From Nostocoides sp. (GTDB lineage Bacteria; Actinomycetota; Actinomycetes; Actinomycetales; Dermatophilaceae): a stretch of DNA of 32,016 nt. The stretch lies in contig JAICMC010000007.1 in assembly GCA_025929465.1 (NCBI GenBank), positions 1-32,016 on the forward strand. Direction: 5' to 3'. Positions 1-9,829 of the stretch are shown here, one piece after another. Numbering within the stretch: the stretch's first letter is position 1; the number at the start of each line of letters is the position of its first letter. The translations under genes were made by a program, and so were the position numbers. Under the pieces are notes generated by a model. The model was not told the DNA's origin, ran no database searches, and was given only the letters and a program-made list of their open reading frames with translations.

Positions 1-637
1 CCTCCAGGCCTGACGAGGACCCGGGGCCGGCCCGCCACGCCGGTGAGTCCCATGGCCACGCCTCGGCGCAGGCGCCCAGGGCGGGAGCGTGGTTCCACCG
101 GTATGCGACCGGTCCGACCCCACGCCGCCGGGGCTGCGGGAGTCGGGCCGGTCTTGGTAACCGCGCGTGGCCCGGCTGTTTGAGCGGCTGGGGCTACCCG
201 AAGGCCCGTACCCGTCCAGGGTGGTGCCCAACCCGACCGCGCTACGGCGGGTGTTCGGACGACCGGGACCGAGTCGACCTGGTCACCCAGGGGATGACGA
301 CGATGGCATCAGGTGCGCGCCATCGTTCCGAATCGTCGAGCTACGACACCCGCGCGGATCCGCCGCGGCCCACGACCCGGAGAGACCAACCCCTGGTCCG
401 CTGGACGCCACCGCCATCGGCAGCAACCAGCCGGCATACCCGTCGGTCATCGTGTCCTGGTGCCGCAAGGGCAGGGCCCGGACCCGGGCCGCGCAGAAAC
501 CGTCGAGGTCGACAGACCAAGGCCACCAGCCAGGACCATCACCAGGTCGACCCGGCCGGTCCTACTGAGACCGAGACCGAGGTCGAGGCCCGGCCACCGA
601 GGGTGCACGTCCTGCCCGGGACGCCGGACCGGCACCC

Positions 638-1537
638 TCAGCGGGGAGACGCCGCCTCCCGACGGGCTGACCATCGCCGGCCGTCGGCGTCCGGTTCGGC
701 CAGGCCGAGGCGCTCGAACTCCTGCAGCCAGCCACCCATCGGGAACCAGCCCCACCGCCGACGGAAGATGTTGGCGTTGCGCAGGATGGCTGCCAGGTGC
801 TCGACCGGCGGACTGCTCGACGGATGGTACTGGTGGTAGGCCTCGGCGCCCCCGACCCAGCGCAACGTCCCGCCCGCCGCGGCGACCCGTTGGCCGAAGT
901 CGGTGTCCTCTCCGCCGTATCCCACGTACTCCTCGCAGAACCCGCCCACCGCGCGCCAGTGTCGGGCGGTCATGGCGAAGGACAAGGACCAGAACAGGTC
1001 GAACCGGTCGCTGTCCAGGACCGTGCCGTGGGCAGGTGTGGGCCTGGCCGGATGAGCCCGGGCGAGGGCCCGCAGGTCGCCGCTGGGCAGTGCCGCCGGG
1101 TCGGCGCCGGGCGGCAGGTAGCCGACCTCGCCGCACAACACGACCGGAGTGGGGACGGCGGCCGCCTCCCGCGCCGCCTCTGCGTACCGGGCGACCAGGC
1201 TGGGGCTCGGGATGCAGTCCACGTCCAGAAAGACCAGCACGTCGGCACCGGCACAGATGGCCGTCTCGGCTCCGAGGTTCCGGGCTTCGGAGAGGGGCAG
1301 GTCGGCTCCCGGACTGCCCGTGGCCGCCAGCTCACGAACGAGAACCCGACCGGCCGGCGGGCGTTCGCCATGGAGGACGGTGACCAGGCCGGGGTCGCCC
1401 ATGGCGACGAGGACGAAGTGCCCGGGTCTTTGCCCGGCCGCGAGGCCGCGGAGCTGATGCCGCAGGTGCTCGTGGCGCCCGTGCGCGATGGTCACCACGG
1501 CGACCCCGTCCAGGGCCGCCGTGGCGGCAGCGGTCAC
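638..1537 (-). CDS. Family 2 glycosyltransferase with galactosyltransferase-like C-terminal region
   Basis: 299-aa ORF; N-terminal VAVVTIAHGRHEHLRHQLRGL, DxD-like FLDVDC, and GYGGEDTDFGQRVAAAGGTLRWVGGAEAYHQYH typical of Glyco_transf_7C-type GT2 enzymes; start overlaps the upstream stop. Confidence 0.85.
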   Translation of the reverse strand: MTAAATAALDGVAVVTIAHGRHEHLRHQLRGLAAGQRPGHFVLVAMGDPGLVTVLHGERPPAGRVLVRELAATGSPGADLPLSEARNLGAETAICAGADVLVFLDVDCIPSPSLVARYAEAAREAAAVPTPVVLCGEVGYLPPGADPAALPSGDLRALARAHPARPTPAHGTVLDSDRFDLFWSLSFAMTARHWRAVGGFCEEYVGYGGEDTDFGQRVAAAGGTLRWVGGAEAYHQYHPSSSPPVEHLAAILRNANIFRRRWGWFPMGGWLQEFERLGLAEPDADGRRWSARREAASPR

Positions 1538-2553
1538 GCCGCCCCCGCGCGGTCGGTGAGGTGCTGGTCGAGGAGTCGGGCGGCATGCGCCGCGCCCCCG
1601 GCGTGCCAGCCGGTCCAGTCCCCGCCGCGTCTGACTGCCTGGGCCAGGAGGACCGGCCAGGCACCCGGGTCGGGCCAGTGCGACAGCCCGACCGCCAGGC
1701 CCAGCCGGTCCACGGCGGCCGCGGTGGCGAGCTGTTCCTCATGTGGTCTGGGTTGCGCCACCACGACCGCCGGGCGCCCCGCCGCGGCAACCTCGGCCAC
1801 AGCGTTCTGTCCCGCGTGGGTGACCACGACGGTGGCCGCGCACAGGTCCTCCCAGATGTCGTCCATCGTCGCTTCAGGGCCGACGGTTCGCCAGGTCCAG
1901 TCAGCCGAGGCCTGCGCAGCCGCCCGGACGTCGTCCGCCGTCACGGATCGGCCGCCCTGACCCCAGAGCACAAGGACCGAGGGGGGTGCGGCGGCTCGTA
2001 GCCGGTGGGTTCGGGCGCGACCGTCGAAGCGGGAGAGGCCGCCGACATGCCACGTCTTGTCGAGCCAGGCCTGCGGCCAGCCGCCGTCGTGGGCACCGTC
2101 GGGCCACGGGGCCAGCAGATGGTCGGCGAGGTCGTATGCCGTGGCGTGGGCCCGGTCGCGGCGGTCTCCGGGCATCGCGACCACGACGACCGGCACCCCG
2201 CACAGACGCGCCGTCAGCGCGACCTCGACCGACACGTCGACGACGAGCAGCTCCGGGCGGGCCGCGGCGACCCAGGCGACGACGGCAGCCGTGCGGGCGC
2301 GCAAGCCGTCATCGTGTTCGGGTACCCAGTGCAGCGTGCCCCCTGCGGTCGGGTCGCGAACCGACGCGGGCCGCCGGGCGTCGTCGCGGGCCAACCGCAC
2401 CCAGTCGCCTGTCCAGCCCTCCGGCCGTGGCAGTGAGCTCAGCCCGGTCACGTCCGTGCGCAGATGTGCGGCGATGGCCCGGGCGCGCGTCAGGTGCCCG
2501 GCTCCGACGTGGTGCACGTACCAGCCGATCACGCGGCACCGTCCAGCCCGCAC
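1534..2553 (-). CDS. GT-B fold glycosyltransferase (MurG/GT28-like)
   Basis: GWYVHHVGAGHLTRARAIAAHL N-terminus and VVTHAGQNAVAEVAAAGRPAVVVAQPRPHEEQ C-terminal donor-binding motif. Confidence 0.85.
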   Translation of the reverse strand: MRAGRCRVIGWYVHHVGAGHLTRARAIAAHLRTDVTGLSSLPRPEGWTGDWVRLARDDARRPASVRDPTAGGTLHWVPEHDDGLRARTAAVVAWVAAARPELLVVDVSVEVALTARLCGVPVVVVAMPGDRRDRAHATAYDLADHLLAPWPDGAHDGGWPQAWLDKTWHVGGLSRFDGRARTHRLRAAAPPSVLVLWGQGGRSVTADDVRAAAQASADWTWRTVGPEATMDDIWEDLCAATVVVTHAGQNAVAEVAAAGRPAVVVAQPRPHEEQLATAAAVDRLGLAVGLSHWPDPGAWPVLLAQAVRRGGDWTGWHAGGAAHAARLLDQHLTDRAGAA

Positions 2554-3611
2554 AGGGTGGGCGAGGCCAGTTCCTCGTACAACGCCAGGTAGCGGTCGAG
2601 CATCGCCTCGACCGAGCAGTGTGCCACGGCGTGCGCCCGGGCATCCTGGCGCGACAGCCTGACGACCGAGCCGAGCTGGTCTGCGGCAGCGTCGAGGTCG
2701 GCGGCATCCACCAGCGCTCCGGTCCCTGGGCCGATCACCTCTGGTAGACCGCCGCGGCCGAAGGCCAGGACGGGGGTCCCGCAGGCCAGGGACTCGGCCG
2801 CCACCAGGCCGTAGGGCTCGTCCCAGTCCGGGGTGACCAGGGTCGCGGCACTATGGCCGACCAGGTCGGCCAGGTCCCGCTGACCGAGGTGGCCGACATA
2901 GCTCGCGCTACCGTCCCGGAGGCGTGGGGCAATGTGCTCCGCGACGTAGGCCGGGTCCGATGGTGGTCCGGCCAGGCGCAGGTGCCGCCCTGCCCGCCGG
3001 GCGATCTCGATCGCCAGGTGCGGGGCCTTCTCCGGAACCAGCCGGCCGAACCAGACCAGGTCCTGACCGCCCGGTCCGACATGCCAGGTCTGGGTGTCCA
3101 CGCCGTTCGGGACGACCGTGGCCTGGGTGACGTGCGCCCAGGACCGGGCCGTATGCCGGCTGACGGCGGCGAACCGGGCGCGGCCGCAGTCCATCATCGC
3201 TATGGCCGACTCCAGCCACGGGGTGGGGGGCGTGTGCAAGGTTGTGAGCAACGGTGCCGGCAGCAGGGAGGCCATGGCAACGGGTAGGTGGTGAAGGCTG
3301 TTGTTGTGGACGAGGTCGATGTCCGCGCGTCCGTTCAGCCGGAGCATCAGCTGCAGGTAGGCGTGGTGCTCCCGCATCCAGGCCTCGGCTGGCATCGAGA
3401 TGTCCGCCCGGGCCGTGTCGGAGAGGTCCAGCTCTCCCACATCCAGCAGCTGGGCGCCGAGGACCGGGTCGCTTCCCGGGCCGGCGAAGATGGTGACCCT
3501 GACACCGCGCTGGCTCAAACCCTGGACGAGCCGCCAGGTCAGCGCCTCCAGGCCGCCGGCGAACGGCTCACGCAGCGGATGGCGGGCAGCGGCCACCAGG
3601 ACGACGTGCAT
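2529..3611 (-). CDS. GT4-family glycosyltransferase
   Basis: Start taken at MHVVLVAAARHPLREPFAGGLE, sharing TGATG with the upstream stop; VWFGRLVPEKAPHLAIEIARRAG and DEPYGLVAAESLACGTPVLAFGRGGLPEVI motifs. Confidence 0.88.
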   Translation of the reverse strand: MHVVLVAAARHPLREPFAGGLEALTWRLVQGLSQRGVRVTIFAGPGSDPVLGAQLLDVGELDLSDTARADISMPAEAWMREHHAYLQLMLRLNGRADIDLVHNNSLHHLPVAMASLLPAPLLTTLHTPPTPWLESAIAMMDCGRARFAAVSRHTARSWAHVTQATVVPNGVDTQTWHVGPGGQDLVWFGRLVPEKAPHLAIEIARRAGRHLRLAGPPSDPAYVAEHIAPRLRDGSASYVGHLGQRDLADLVGHSAATLVTPDWDEPYGLVAAESLACGTPVLAFGRGGLPEVIGPGTGALVDAADLDAAADQLGSVVRLSRQDARAHAVAHCSVEAMLDRYLALYEELASPTLCGLDGAA

Positions 3612-4675
3612 CAGGCGGCCTCCAGCGCGGCGCGGTAGATACGGGTGTGCTCGGCGGCCAGCCAGCGTCGTTCGGCCGCTCGCTGGGCCGGGTCCGCTCG
3701 CCAGGCCGGACGCTCGGCATACGCCTGCCTGACGGCGGCGACCACTCCGGAGACGTCGGGCGAGCCGTCCGGACCCAGTGGGTAGACCAGGCACGGTCGC
3801 TGCTCAGGGTAGAAGCCGCAGTCCGGTACGAGCACCGTCGTGCCGAGGTCGTAGCAGGCCTCGAGCCAGCCCGAGTGGGTCCCGAACCGGTAGGGCAGGA
3901 CGGACAGGTCCAGGGAGTGCAGGTACGCCCACAGCTCATCGTCGGAGTAGTAGTCGTGGACGTGCAGGTCCAAGGCTCCGCGGGACTGCAGGCCGCGTAG
4001 GTGGTCGGCCACGTCCGAGGCGAACCGAGGGCTGCCCGACGTCATGATGTCGGTGTGCGCGTCGACGACCAGGCGGGCATCGGGCAGGTGAGTCACCGCC
4101 CGAACCAACGCGTCGACGACGGGGACCGGGTCGATGCTGGCCCTCAGGCTCTTGGCGTGCAGGCCGATGACGAACTCCCGACGCGGTGGGCGGGGCCGGG
4201 TCATCCAGGCCGGACCGACCACATGGGGGTGAGGCAGCACGTGGGCCTCCCGTCCCCAGCGCGACCGGATCTGCGCGGCAGCGCCGGACGTCAGCGTGAT
4301 CAGCTGCGCCGCGGCGGGCACCAGCACGTCGAGCTGGGCATCATGCAGGCCCGCCTCGGCGTGATGGGGGTTGCGCAGGTCATGCACGGTCATCACCAGA
4401 GGACGCCCGTGGCGGCGCAGCGCCTCGGTCAACCGGCTCAGGTCCTCAGGCGAGCGGGCGTCGAACCCGAAATGGATGTGCATGACGTCGAAGGTTGCCG
4501 ACTGCGCCTCGACCCACGCCGGGTCCAGCATCCGTGGTGGCCACCAGGGCTCGACGGCGGACCCGTCCTGGGGTGGCGGGTCCGGCAGACGGACGACGTC
4601 GGCGGTCCCCTCCGACGACGCCACATGGCGCACGTACACGTGACCAGCAGGCACCGAAGCGACAACAATAGGCAC
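3611..4675 (-). CDS. Glycosyltransferase family 1/4-like protein
   Basis: GTG start at 4675 preceded by AAGGAGCT; VMHIHFGFDARSPEDLSRLTEALRRHGRPLVMTVHDLRNPH; overlaps the next gene as TGATG. Confidence 0.75.
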   Translation of the reverse strand: MPIVVASVPAGHVYVRHVASSEGTADVVRLPDPPPQDGSAVEPWWPPRMLDPAWVEAQSATFDVMHIHFGFDARSPEDLSRLTEALRRHGRPLVMTVHDLRNPHHAEAGLHDAQLDVLVPAAAQLITLTSGAAAQIRSRWGREAHVLPHPHVVGPAWMTRPRPPRREFVIGLHAKSLRASIDPVPVVDALVRAVTHLPDARLVVDAHTDIMTSGSPRFASDVADHLRGLQSRGALDLHVHDYYSDDELWAYLHSLDLSVLPYRFGTHSGWLEACYDLGTTVLVPDCGFYPEQRPCLVYPLGPDGSPDVSGVVAAVRQAYAERPAWRADPAQRAAERRWLAAEHTRIYRAALEAA

Positions 4676-4715
4676 CAAGCAGCTCCTTATCGACTGGAGT
4701 CGGCGCCGCTGCCTC

Positions 4716-4747
4716 CTCATAGCGGGGCACACCGTGTGCCCCGTCAA
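4716..4747 (-). promoter_or_regulatory. Putative promoter with palindromic operator inside an extended spacer, upstream of the glycosyltransferase operon
   Basis: Minus strand TTGACG (4747-4742), 20-nt spacer, TATGAG (4721-4716); perfect inverted repeat GGGGCACAC-N1-GTGTGCCCC at 4724-4742 fills the spacer. Confidence 0.5.
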
Positions 4748-5201
4748 ACTGCCTACTACCCGATGGCGCCAACAGTATGCACTGGGCCGGCGACCTGAGG
4801 TTGACCCGGCGGGGTGGACAGCCCGTACTGCTCGCCCGTTTGGCCGGGCACGAGAGGGTGCCCCGGACGGGTGGCTGGGGTCGTGTCGTATGCGGTCGCA
4901 GCGCCGGGAGCGGCCCCCCTTGAGGGACTCAATCACGTTGATCCTGAACCTGACTCGGCATACCTCGAGGGCGTGCAGGCCGGCCGCGGGGGAGGCCGCT
5001 GGGAGCGTCCCGCGCCGGTCCCGGATGCTGGTCGTCGGCACGCGGTCGTCGACGTGCGCGGGTCACCGGCCTCTGTCGGGACTCAGAGGGGGGCTATGGT
5101 CATAGGTGTTAGGGACCGTCTCGCTCGTTCCCGACGCTCAAACAGTGGGCGCGCCCACCGTGCGAGTGTTGGTCCGACGTTCGAGCTTGAGGACATCACC
5201 C

Positions 5202-6011
5202 ATGTCAGACATCAGCAACCGCGAGGTCGTCGACCCCCGGAGCACGCCCGAAGTGCCGGCCGCGGCGGGGCGGGCGCCATCGGCCACCCCGTCCCACGGG
5301 TATCCCGCGTCCTCGCCGGCATCGACCAAGGATGTGGCCGCCGACGAGGCCCGCAGCGTGGCTCAGGACGCCAAGTCCGGTGCAGGTCAGGTCGCCGACA
5401 CCGCCAAGCAGCAGGCTGGGGACGTGGTCCAGGAGGCCAGGACCCAGGCTCGTGAGGTCTACTCGCAGGCCAAGCAGGAGCTGGCCAGCCACGCGGCCGA
5501 CCAGCACCGCAGGGCCGGCGCTGGCCTGCACTCCCTTGCCGAGGAGCTCCACGGCATGGTCGACCGGAGCGACGAGGGCGGGATCGCCACTGACGCGGCC
5601 CGCCAAGCCGCCGCTTCGGTGTCCAGCTTGGCCGGCTGGTTCGACAGCCACGAGCCGGGCGACGCCCTGCAGGAGCTGCGCGGGTTCGCCCGCCGCCGCC
5701 CAGGCGCCTTTCGGGCCGGCGCCGCGGTCGTCGGTCTGCTCGCCGGTCGCCTGACCCGCGGCGGCGTGGAGGAGGCACGTGACAACGCGTCCGACTCGCC
5801 GTCCGACAGCTCTTCGCGCACCGGCTCGACCGACCGGCCGGCGCACACGTCCGTGACGTTTGTCGAGCCCGGCCTGACCGAACCGATGGGTGCGTACGGC
5901 ACGACCGGCACCTCGAGCCTCGCGGAGCCAACGGTTCTGTCCCCCACGACATCGGCCCCTGTCGAGGGCCCGTTCGACGCGCTGCCCTCTGAGCCGGGAC
6001 GGCTCTCATGA
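5202..6011 (+). CDS. LEA-like / coiled-coil stress protein with C-terminal membrane-anchor-like segment
   Basis: MSDISNREV start after GAGG; Ala/Gln/Lys-rich amphipathic repeats (AKQQAGDVVQEARTQAREVYSQAKQEL); RRRPGAFRAGAAVVGLLAGRLTRG. Confidence 0.7.
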   Translation: MSDISNREVVDPRSTPEVPAAAGRAPSATPSHGYPASSPASTKDVAADEARSVAQDAKSGAGQVADTAKQQAGDVVQEARTQAREVYSQAKQELASHAADQHRRAGAGLHSLAEELHGMVDRSDEGGIATDAARQAAASVSSLAGWFDSHEPGDALQELRGFARRRPGAFRAGAAVVGLLAGRLTRGGVEEARDNASDSPSDSSSRTGSTDRPAHTSVTFVEPGLTEPMGAYGTTGTSSLAEPTVLSPTTSAPVEGPFDALPSEPGRLS

Positions 6012-6535
6012 CGGCGGATCCCCAGCACGACGCGGTCCCGGCGTCCGAGCGGCGCGGTGAGACCGGGCCGGATGGCCGTTTCGAGACGGTCCACGACGCC
6101 ATCCCCGAGGCCGAGCCGCTCCAGGGTTCGCACGGCACCTACGCCAAGGGCGAGGTCTCCTCGATCGGTGAGCTGATCGGGGACATCACCACCGACCTGT
6201 CCACGCTGCTGCGGCAGGAGGTCGCCTTGGCCAAGGCCGAGGTCACCGACAACGCCCGCAAGGGCGGCAAGGGCGCTGGACTGCTCGGCGGTGGCGGCGT
6301 CGCCGCCCACCTCGGGGTGCTGTTCCTGTCCCTGGCCCTGGCCGCCGCGCTGGCCGCCTGGTGGGACAGCCCGGGATGGGGCGCCTTCGCCGTCGGCGTG
6401 CTCTGGCTCGTGATCGGAGCCATTCTGATCGCGGTGGGCCGCGCCCAGCTCAAACAGATGACAGGCATGGAACGCACGGTGGACTCGGCCAAGCGAGTTC
6501 CCGAAGCACTCAAGGGAAATGAGGCTCGACGATGA
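6008..6535 (+). CDS. Phage-holin-like (DUF1469 / putative holin superfamily) membrane protein
   Basis: ATGA overlap with previous gene; SIGELIGDITTDLSTLLRQEVALAKAEVTDNARKGGKGAG followed by two hydrophobic helices. Confidence 0.85.
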   Translation: MTADPQHDAVPASERRGETGPDGRFETVHDAIPEAEPLQGSHGTYAKGEVSSIGELIGDITTDLSTLLRQEVALAKAEVTDNARKGGKGAGLLGGGGVAAHLGVLFLSLALAAALAAWWDSPGWGAFAVGVLWLVIGAILIAVGRAQLKQMTGMERTVDSAKRVPEALKGNEARR

Positions 6536-7143
6536 CCACCAGCACCAACGACCCAGACCAGATCCGCGCGGAGATCGCCACCACGCGAGGCAATCTCAGC
6601 GACAACGTCAACGCGCTCGGCGAAGCCGTGACTCCGGGCAACATCGCCCGCCGGCAGGCCGAGAAGGTCCAGGGCGCCGCCATCGGGGTCAAGGACCGGA
6701 TCATGGGCACCGGCGAAGACACCGTGGCCGGCGTCCAGGACACCATGACCTCCGCCGGGGACACGGTGGCCGGCGCGCCGCAGGCGGCGCGGCGCAGGAC
6801 CCGGGGCAACCCGCTCGCCGCGGGGCTCATCGCCCTGGGCGCGGGATGGCTGGTCGGGTCCTTGCTGCCCGCGACCCAGAAGGAGCGCGAGCTTGCCGTG
6901 CAGGCCAAGGAGAAGGCCGCACCGCTGGTGCAGGAGGCCCAGGCCATGGCCAAGGAGGTCGGCGAGAGCCTCGGGCAGCCTGCCGCGGACGCCGCGCAGT
7001 CGGTCAAGCAGACGGCGAAGGACGCGGCGGACAACGTCAAGGCCGAGGCCCAGTCCGCCAAGGACGACGTCCAGTCCAGTGCGCAGGAGTCGCGCGACCA
7101 CGTGCAGGAACACCAGTCGCGCGAGGACACCTCGCTGACGTGA
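6532..7143 (+). CDS. DUF3618 family protein
   Basis: DPDQIRAEIATTRGNLSDNVNALGEAVTPGNIARRQ motif; ATGA overlap; one TM helix. Confidence 0.85.
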   Translation: MTTSTNDPDQIRAEIATTRGNLSDNVNALGEAVTPGNIARRQAEKVQGAAIGVKDRIMGTGEDTVAGVQDTMTSAGDTVAGAPQAARRRTRGNPLAAGLIALGAGWLVGSLLPATQKERELAVQAKEKAAPLVQEAQAMAKEVGESLGQPAADAAQSVKQTAKDAADNVKAEAQSAKDDVQSSAQESRDHVQEHQSREDTSLT

Positions 7144-7168
7144 CCTCCCGCGGATGACGACGCAGTCG

Positions 7169-7194
7169 GCCGGCCCCAGAACGGGTCGGCCGGC
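7169..7194 (+). terminator. Terminator-like hairpin after DUF3618 gene
   Basis: GCCGGCC (7169-7175) pairs with GGCCGGC (7188-7194); no U-tract, as is common in high-GC genomes. Confidence 0.4.
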
Positions 7195-7311
7195 TGTGCG
7201 CGGAACCGCCCCACCCCCCAACGACCAGAGGAGTACGCCACGCCAGTAGCACCTCTGTCGGATGCTGTCTTGACCGGGGTGACGCGAACTCCCGGAAAGC
7301 CGCCGACGTGG

Positions 7312-8199
7312 TCAGCTCCCGGGCTGCCGCTGCGGGACTGAGCCAGCTACCCGTCGGATGAGCTCGCGGGCCACGGCGGCCGGCTCCAGCTCTGGCAGCC
7401 AATGGCCCGCGTCGAGCTCCACGAACCGGTACTCGCCGTGGACGTACTCCTTGCTCCGGTAGGCCGCCGCTCGGCCCAACGCCGGGTCGCGGCGCCCCCA
7501 CACGTAGGTGGTCGGGACCGTCACGATGTCGGAATCGATGGTCGTCCACGCCGCTCGCCATGAGTGGCGCGCGGCGGCGCGGTACCAGTTCAGCGGGCCC
7601 TGCAGCGCGGACGCGGTGGCCAACCGGCCGGCATACGCATCGGCTGTCTGCAGGGGAAGCCCCGAGAGCCGAAGAGCCGGTGCCAGGGTTGCACTCAGTA
7701 TCCGTTCGGGCAGGACCGGGACCTGGACGGCCGCGGCATACCAGCTGCGCAGCCCCTGGTCCGACCTCAGCAGAGACCACGCGAACGCCCGGGGATGCGG
7801 CGTCGACAGGACGGTCAGGCTGGCCACCCGGTCGGCGTGATGCGCCGCCAGGTGCCAGGCCAGGACACCGCCCCAGTCGTGCCCGGCCACGTGGGCGCGC
7901 TCCGTCCCGGCCCGGTCCAGCAGCCTCAGCACGTCCCCCGCGAGCGCTTCGACCCGGTACGCCGAGACGTCGGTCGGCGACGCATCGGCGGAGTACCCGC
8001 GCTGGTCCGGTGCCAGCGTGCGCAGGCCCGCCTGGTGCAGGGACGGAACCACGGCGTCCCAGCACCGGGAGTCCTGCGGGAACCCGTGGAGCAGCACGAC
8101 GACCTCACCGTCCCGGGGTCCGGTGTCGCGCACGTCCAGGCGCAGGCCTTGCCGGTCCGGCACGTCGACGTGCTTGACCCGGCTGGCGGGTCGGGTCAT
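7312..8199 (-). CDS. Alpha/beta hydrolase (epoxide hydrolase-like)
   Basis: VVLLHGFPQDSRCWDAVVPSL, AHVAGHDWGGVLAWHLA nucleophile elbow and C-terminal DAGHWLPELEP. Confidence 0.9.
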   Translation of the reverse strand: MTRPASRVKHVDVPDRQGLRLDVRDTGPRDGEVVVLLHGFPQDSRCWDAVVPSLHQAGLRTLAPDQRGYSADASPTDVSAYRVEALAGDVLRLLDRAGTERAHVAGHDWGGVLAWHLAAHHADRVASLTVLSTPHPRAFAWSLLRSDQGLRSWYAAAVQVPVLPERILSATLAPALRLSGLPLQTADAYAGRLATASALQGPLNWYRAAARHSWRAAWTTIDSDIVTVPTTYVWGRRDPALGRAAAYRSKEYVHGEYRFVELDAGHWLPELEPAAVARELIRRVAGSVPQRQPGS

Positions 8200-8248
8200 C
8201 GCCGGCCTCCCGCCACGGCGAGTCCGCGACGGCAGGCCAGACCCCGGG

Positions 8249-8431
8249 TCACCGCGGGGGCCTCGGGGGTCGGTAGTCGTGGGCCGGGGACGGCGGGTTC
8301 ACCGGCTCCTGCTCGGGTGGGCCGTCGGCGCCGCCTGACTGGGTGTCCCCAGCACTGCCCTCCTCGTCCTCCCGCGGTGTGCCACCTTGCGGCGACATCG
8401 TCGGGTCCTGGTCATCGGGCGTTCTGGTCAT
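8249..8431 (-). CDS. Small acidic/proline-rich hypothetical protein
   Basis: 60-aa ORF MTRTPDDQDPTMSPQGGTPREDEEG; low complexity; similarity to DUF6480-type short proteins recalled, not verified. Confidence 0.4.
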   Translation of the reverse strand: MTRTPDDQDPTMSPQGGTPREDEEGSAGDTQSGGADGPPEQEPVNPPSPAHDYRPPRPPR

Positions 8432-8530
8432 ATCGCGTGCCTCTCATTCCGCCTCGTCCTCACGTGCATCATGAGCTGTCTACCCACCGCGCCGCCCTTC
8501 AAGCATCCAGCCCGCAACCTGGCGGCCCGC

Positions 8531-9829
8531 TCACGAGGGGAGCCGCTGGCGGGAGCCCTCCAGCCAGGCCATCGCCGGGGTGGCCGTCACGCCGTGCACG
8601 ATGACGGACAGGACGATGGTGAACCCCACCGTCGACCACAGCGAGCGTTCCTCGGCGAACGGGGTGCGTCCGGCGGCATACGCGAGGTAGTAGATGGACC
8701 CGATGCCGCGGACGCCGAAGAACGCGGTCGCGGCCGCCTCCTTGGCGGTCAGCCCGCCGGGAGTGTCGGCCGCGCGGCGCCGGACGCGCAGCGCGAGGTA
8801 GCCGGCGGCGGGCCGCACGACGAAGACGAGCGCAAGGCCCGTCGTCACGCCGCGCCAGTCGAGCCGGGCCAGCAGCCCGTGGGAGGTCGCGACGCCGAGG
8901 GCGAGCAGGACGAGCAGGGTGAGCAGCCGCTCGAGCCGCTCGACGACGCCGTGCATCGCCTCGTGGTAGCCGTGCGAGCGGTCGGCGGCGCGGACCGTCA
9001 TCGCACAGGTGAACACGGCGAGGAAGCCATACCCTCCGACGACCTCGCTCGCGCCGTATGCCGTGAGCAGGGCGGCGAGGGCGAGGAGCGGGTCGCCGTG
9101 CTCGGCGACCCGCAGCGAGACCCGGGGAGCGCGGAAGGCGCCGGCGGCCAGCAGGCGGCCGACGACCAGCCCGGCGAGCACGCCGATGACGACCTTGCCG
9201 ACCAGGTCCCAGCCGAGCCAGCGCAGGCCCCAGCCCGACACCGCACCGGATCCGGCCAGGAGCACGGCGGCCATGACGAACGGGAAGGCCAGGCCGTCGT
9301 TGAGGCCGGCCTCGGAGGTGAGCGCGAAGCGGACCTCGTCCTCCTCGTCGATCTCCTCGTCCGTCCCCACGCGAGGCCCTTCGACCTGGACGTCGGAGGC
9401 CAGGACGGGGTCGGTGGGAGCCAGGACCGCACCGGTGAGGAGTGCGGCCGCGGGAGCGACGCCGAGCAGTCCCCACCCGATCAGCGCGACGCCGGCGATG
9501 GTCAGCGGCATCGCGAGGAGCAGCAGCCGCCAGGTCGGGCTCCACCGCCGCCAGGAGCCGCGGTCGCGTGGGGTCAGCGGTCGGTCGAGGGCCAGGCCGA
9601 CGCCCATGAGCGCCACCAGGATGGTCACCTCGGTGAAGTGCTCGATGACCGTGCGGTGCACCACCGGGTCGGCGTCGAGGCCGTTCGTGAGCGGGGTGAG
9701 CCCGATCAGGATGCCCACCCCGACGAGCACCATCGGTGCCGACACCGGGAATCGGGTCAGCGACGTGGGCAGCACCACCGCGAGGAGCAGGCAGAGGCCG
9801 ACGACGAGGTATGCCGTGCTGACCGACAC
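8531..9829 (-). CDS. Cation:proton antiporter (CPA1 / NhaP-like)
   Basis: VSVSTAYLVVGLCLLLAVVLPTSL start (GTG at 9829); VLAPTDPVLASDVQVEGP and EAGLNDGLAFPFV antiporter motifs. Confidence 0.88.
   Translation of the reverse strand: MSVSTAYLVVGLCLLLAVVLPTSLTRFPVSAPMVLVGVGILIGLTPLTNGLDADPVVHRTVIEHFTEVTILVALMGVGLALDRPLTPRDRGSWRRWSPTWRLLLLAMPLTIAGVALIGWGLLGVAPAAALLTGAVLAPTDPVLASDVQVEGPRVGTDEEIDEEDEVRFALTSEAGLNDGLAFPFVMAAVLLAGSGAVSGWGLRWLGWDLVGKVVIGVLAGLVVGRLLAAGAFRAPRVSLRVAEHGDPLLALAALLTAYGASEVVGGYGFLAVFTCAMTVRAADRSHGYHEAMHGVVERLERLLTLLVLLALGVATSHGLLARLDWRGVTTGLALVFVVRPAAGYLALRVRRRAADTPGGLTAKEAAATAFFGVRGIGSIYYLAYAAGRTPFAEERSLWSTVGFTIVLSVIVHGVTATPAMAWLEGSRQRLPS

Noticed and set aside
6008-6535. Prophage holin
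   Set aside because: The holin-like family member sits in a common actinobacterial three-gene cluster with a DUF3618 protein; no phage genes around.
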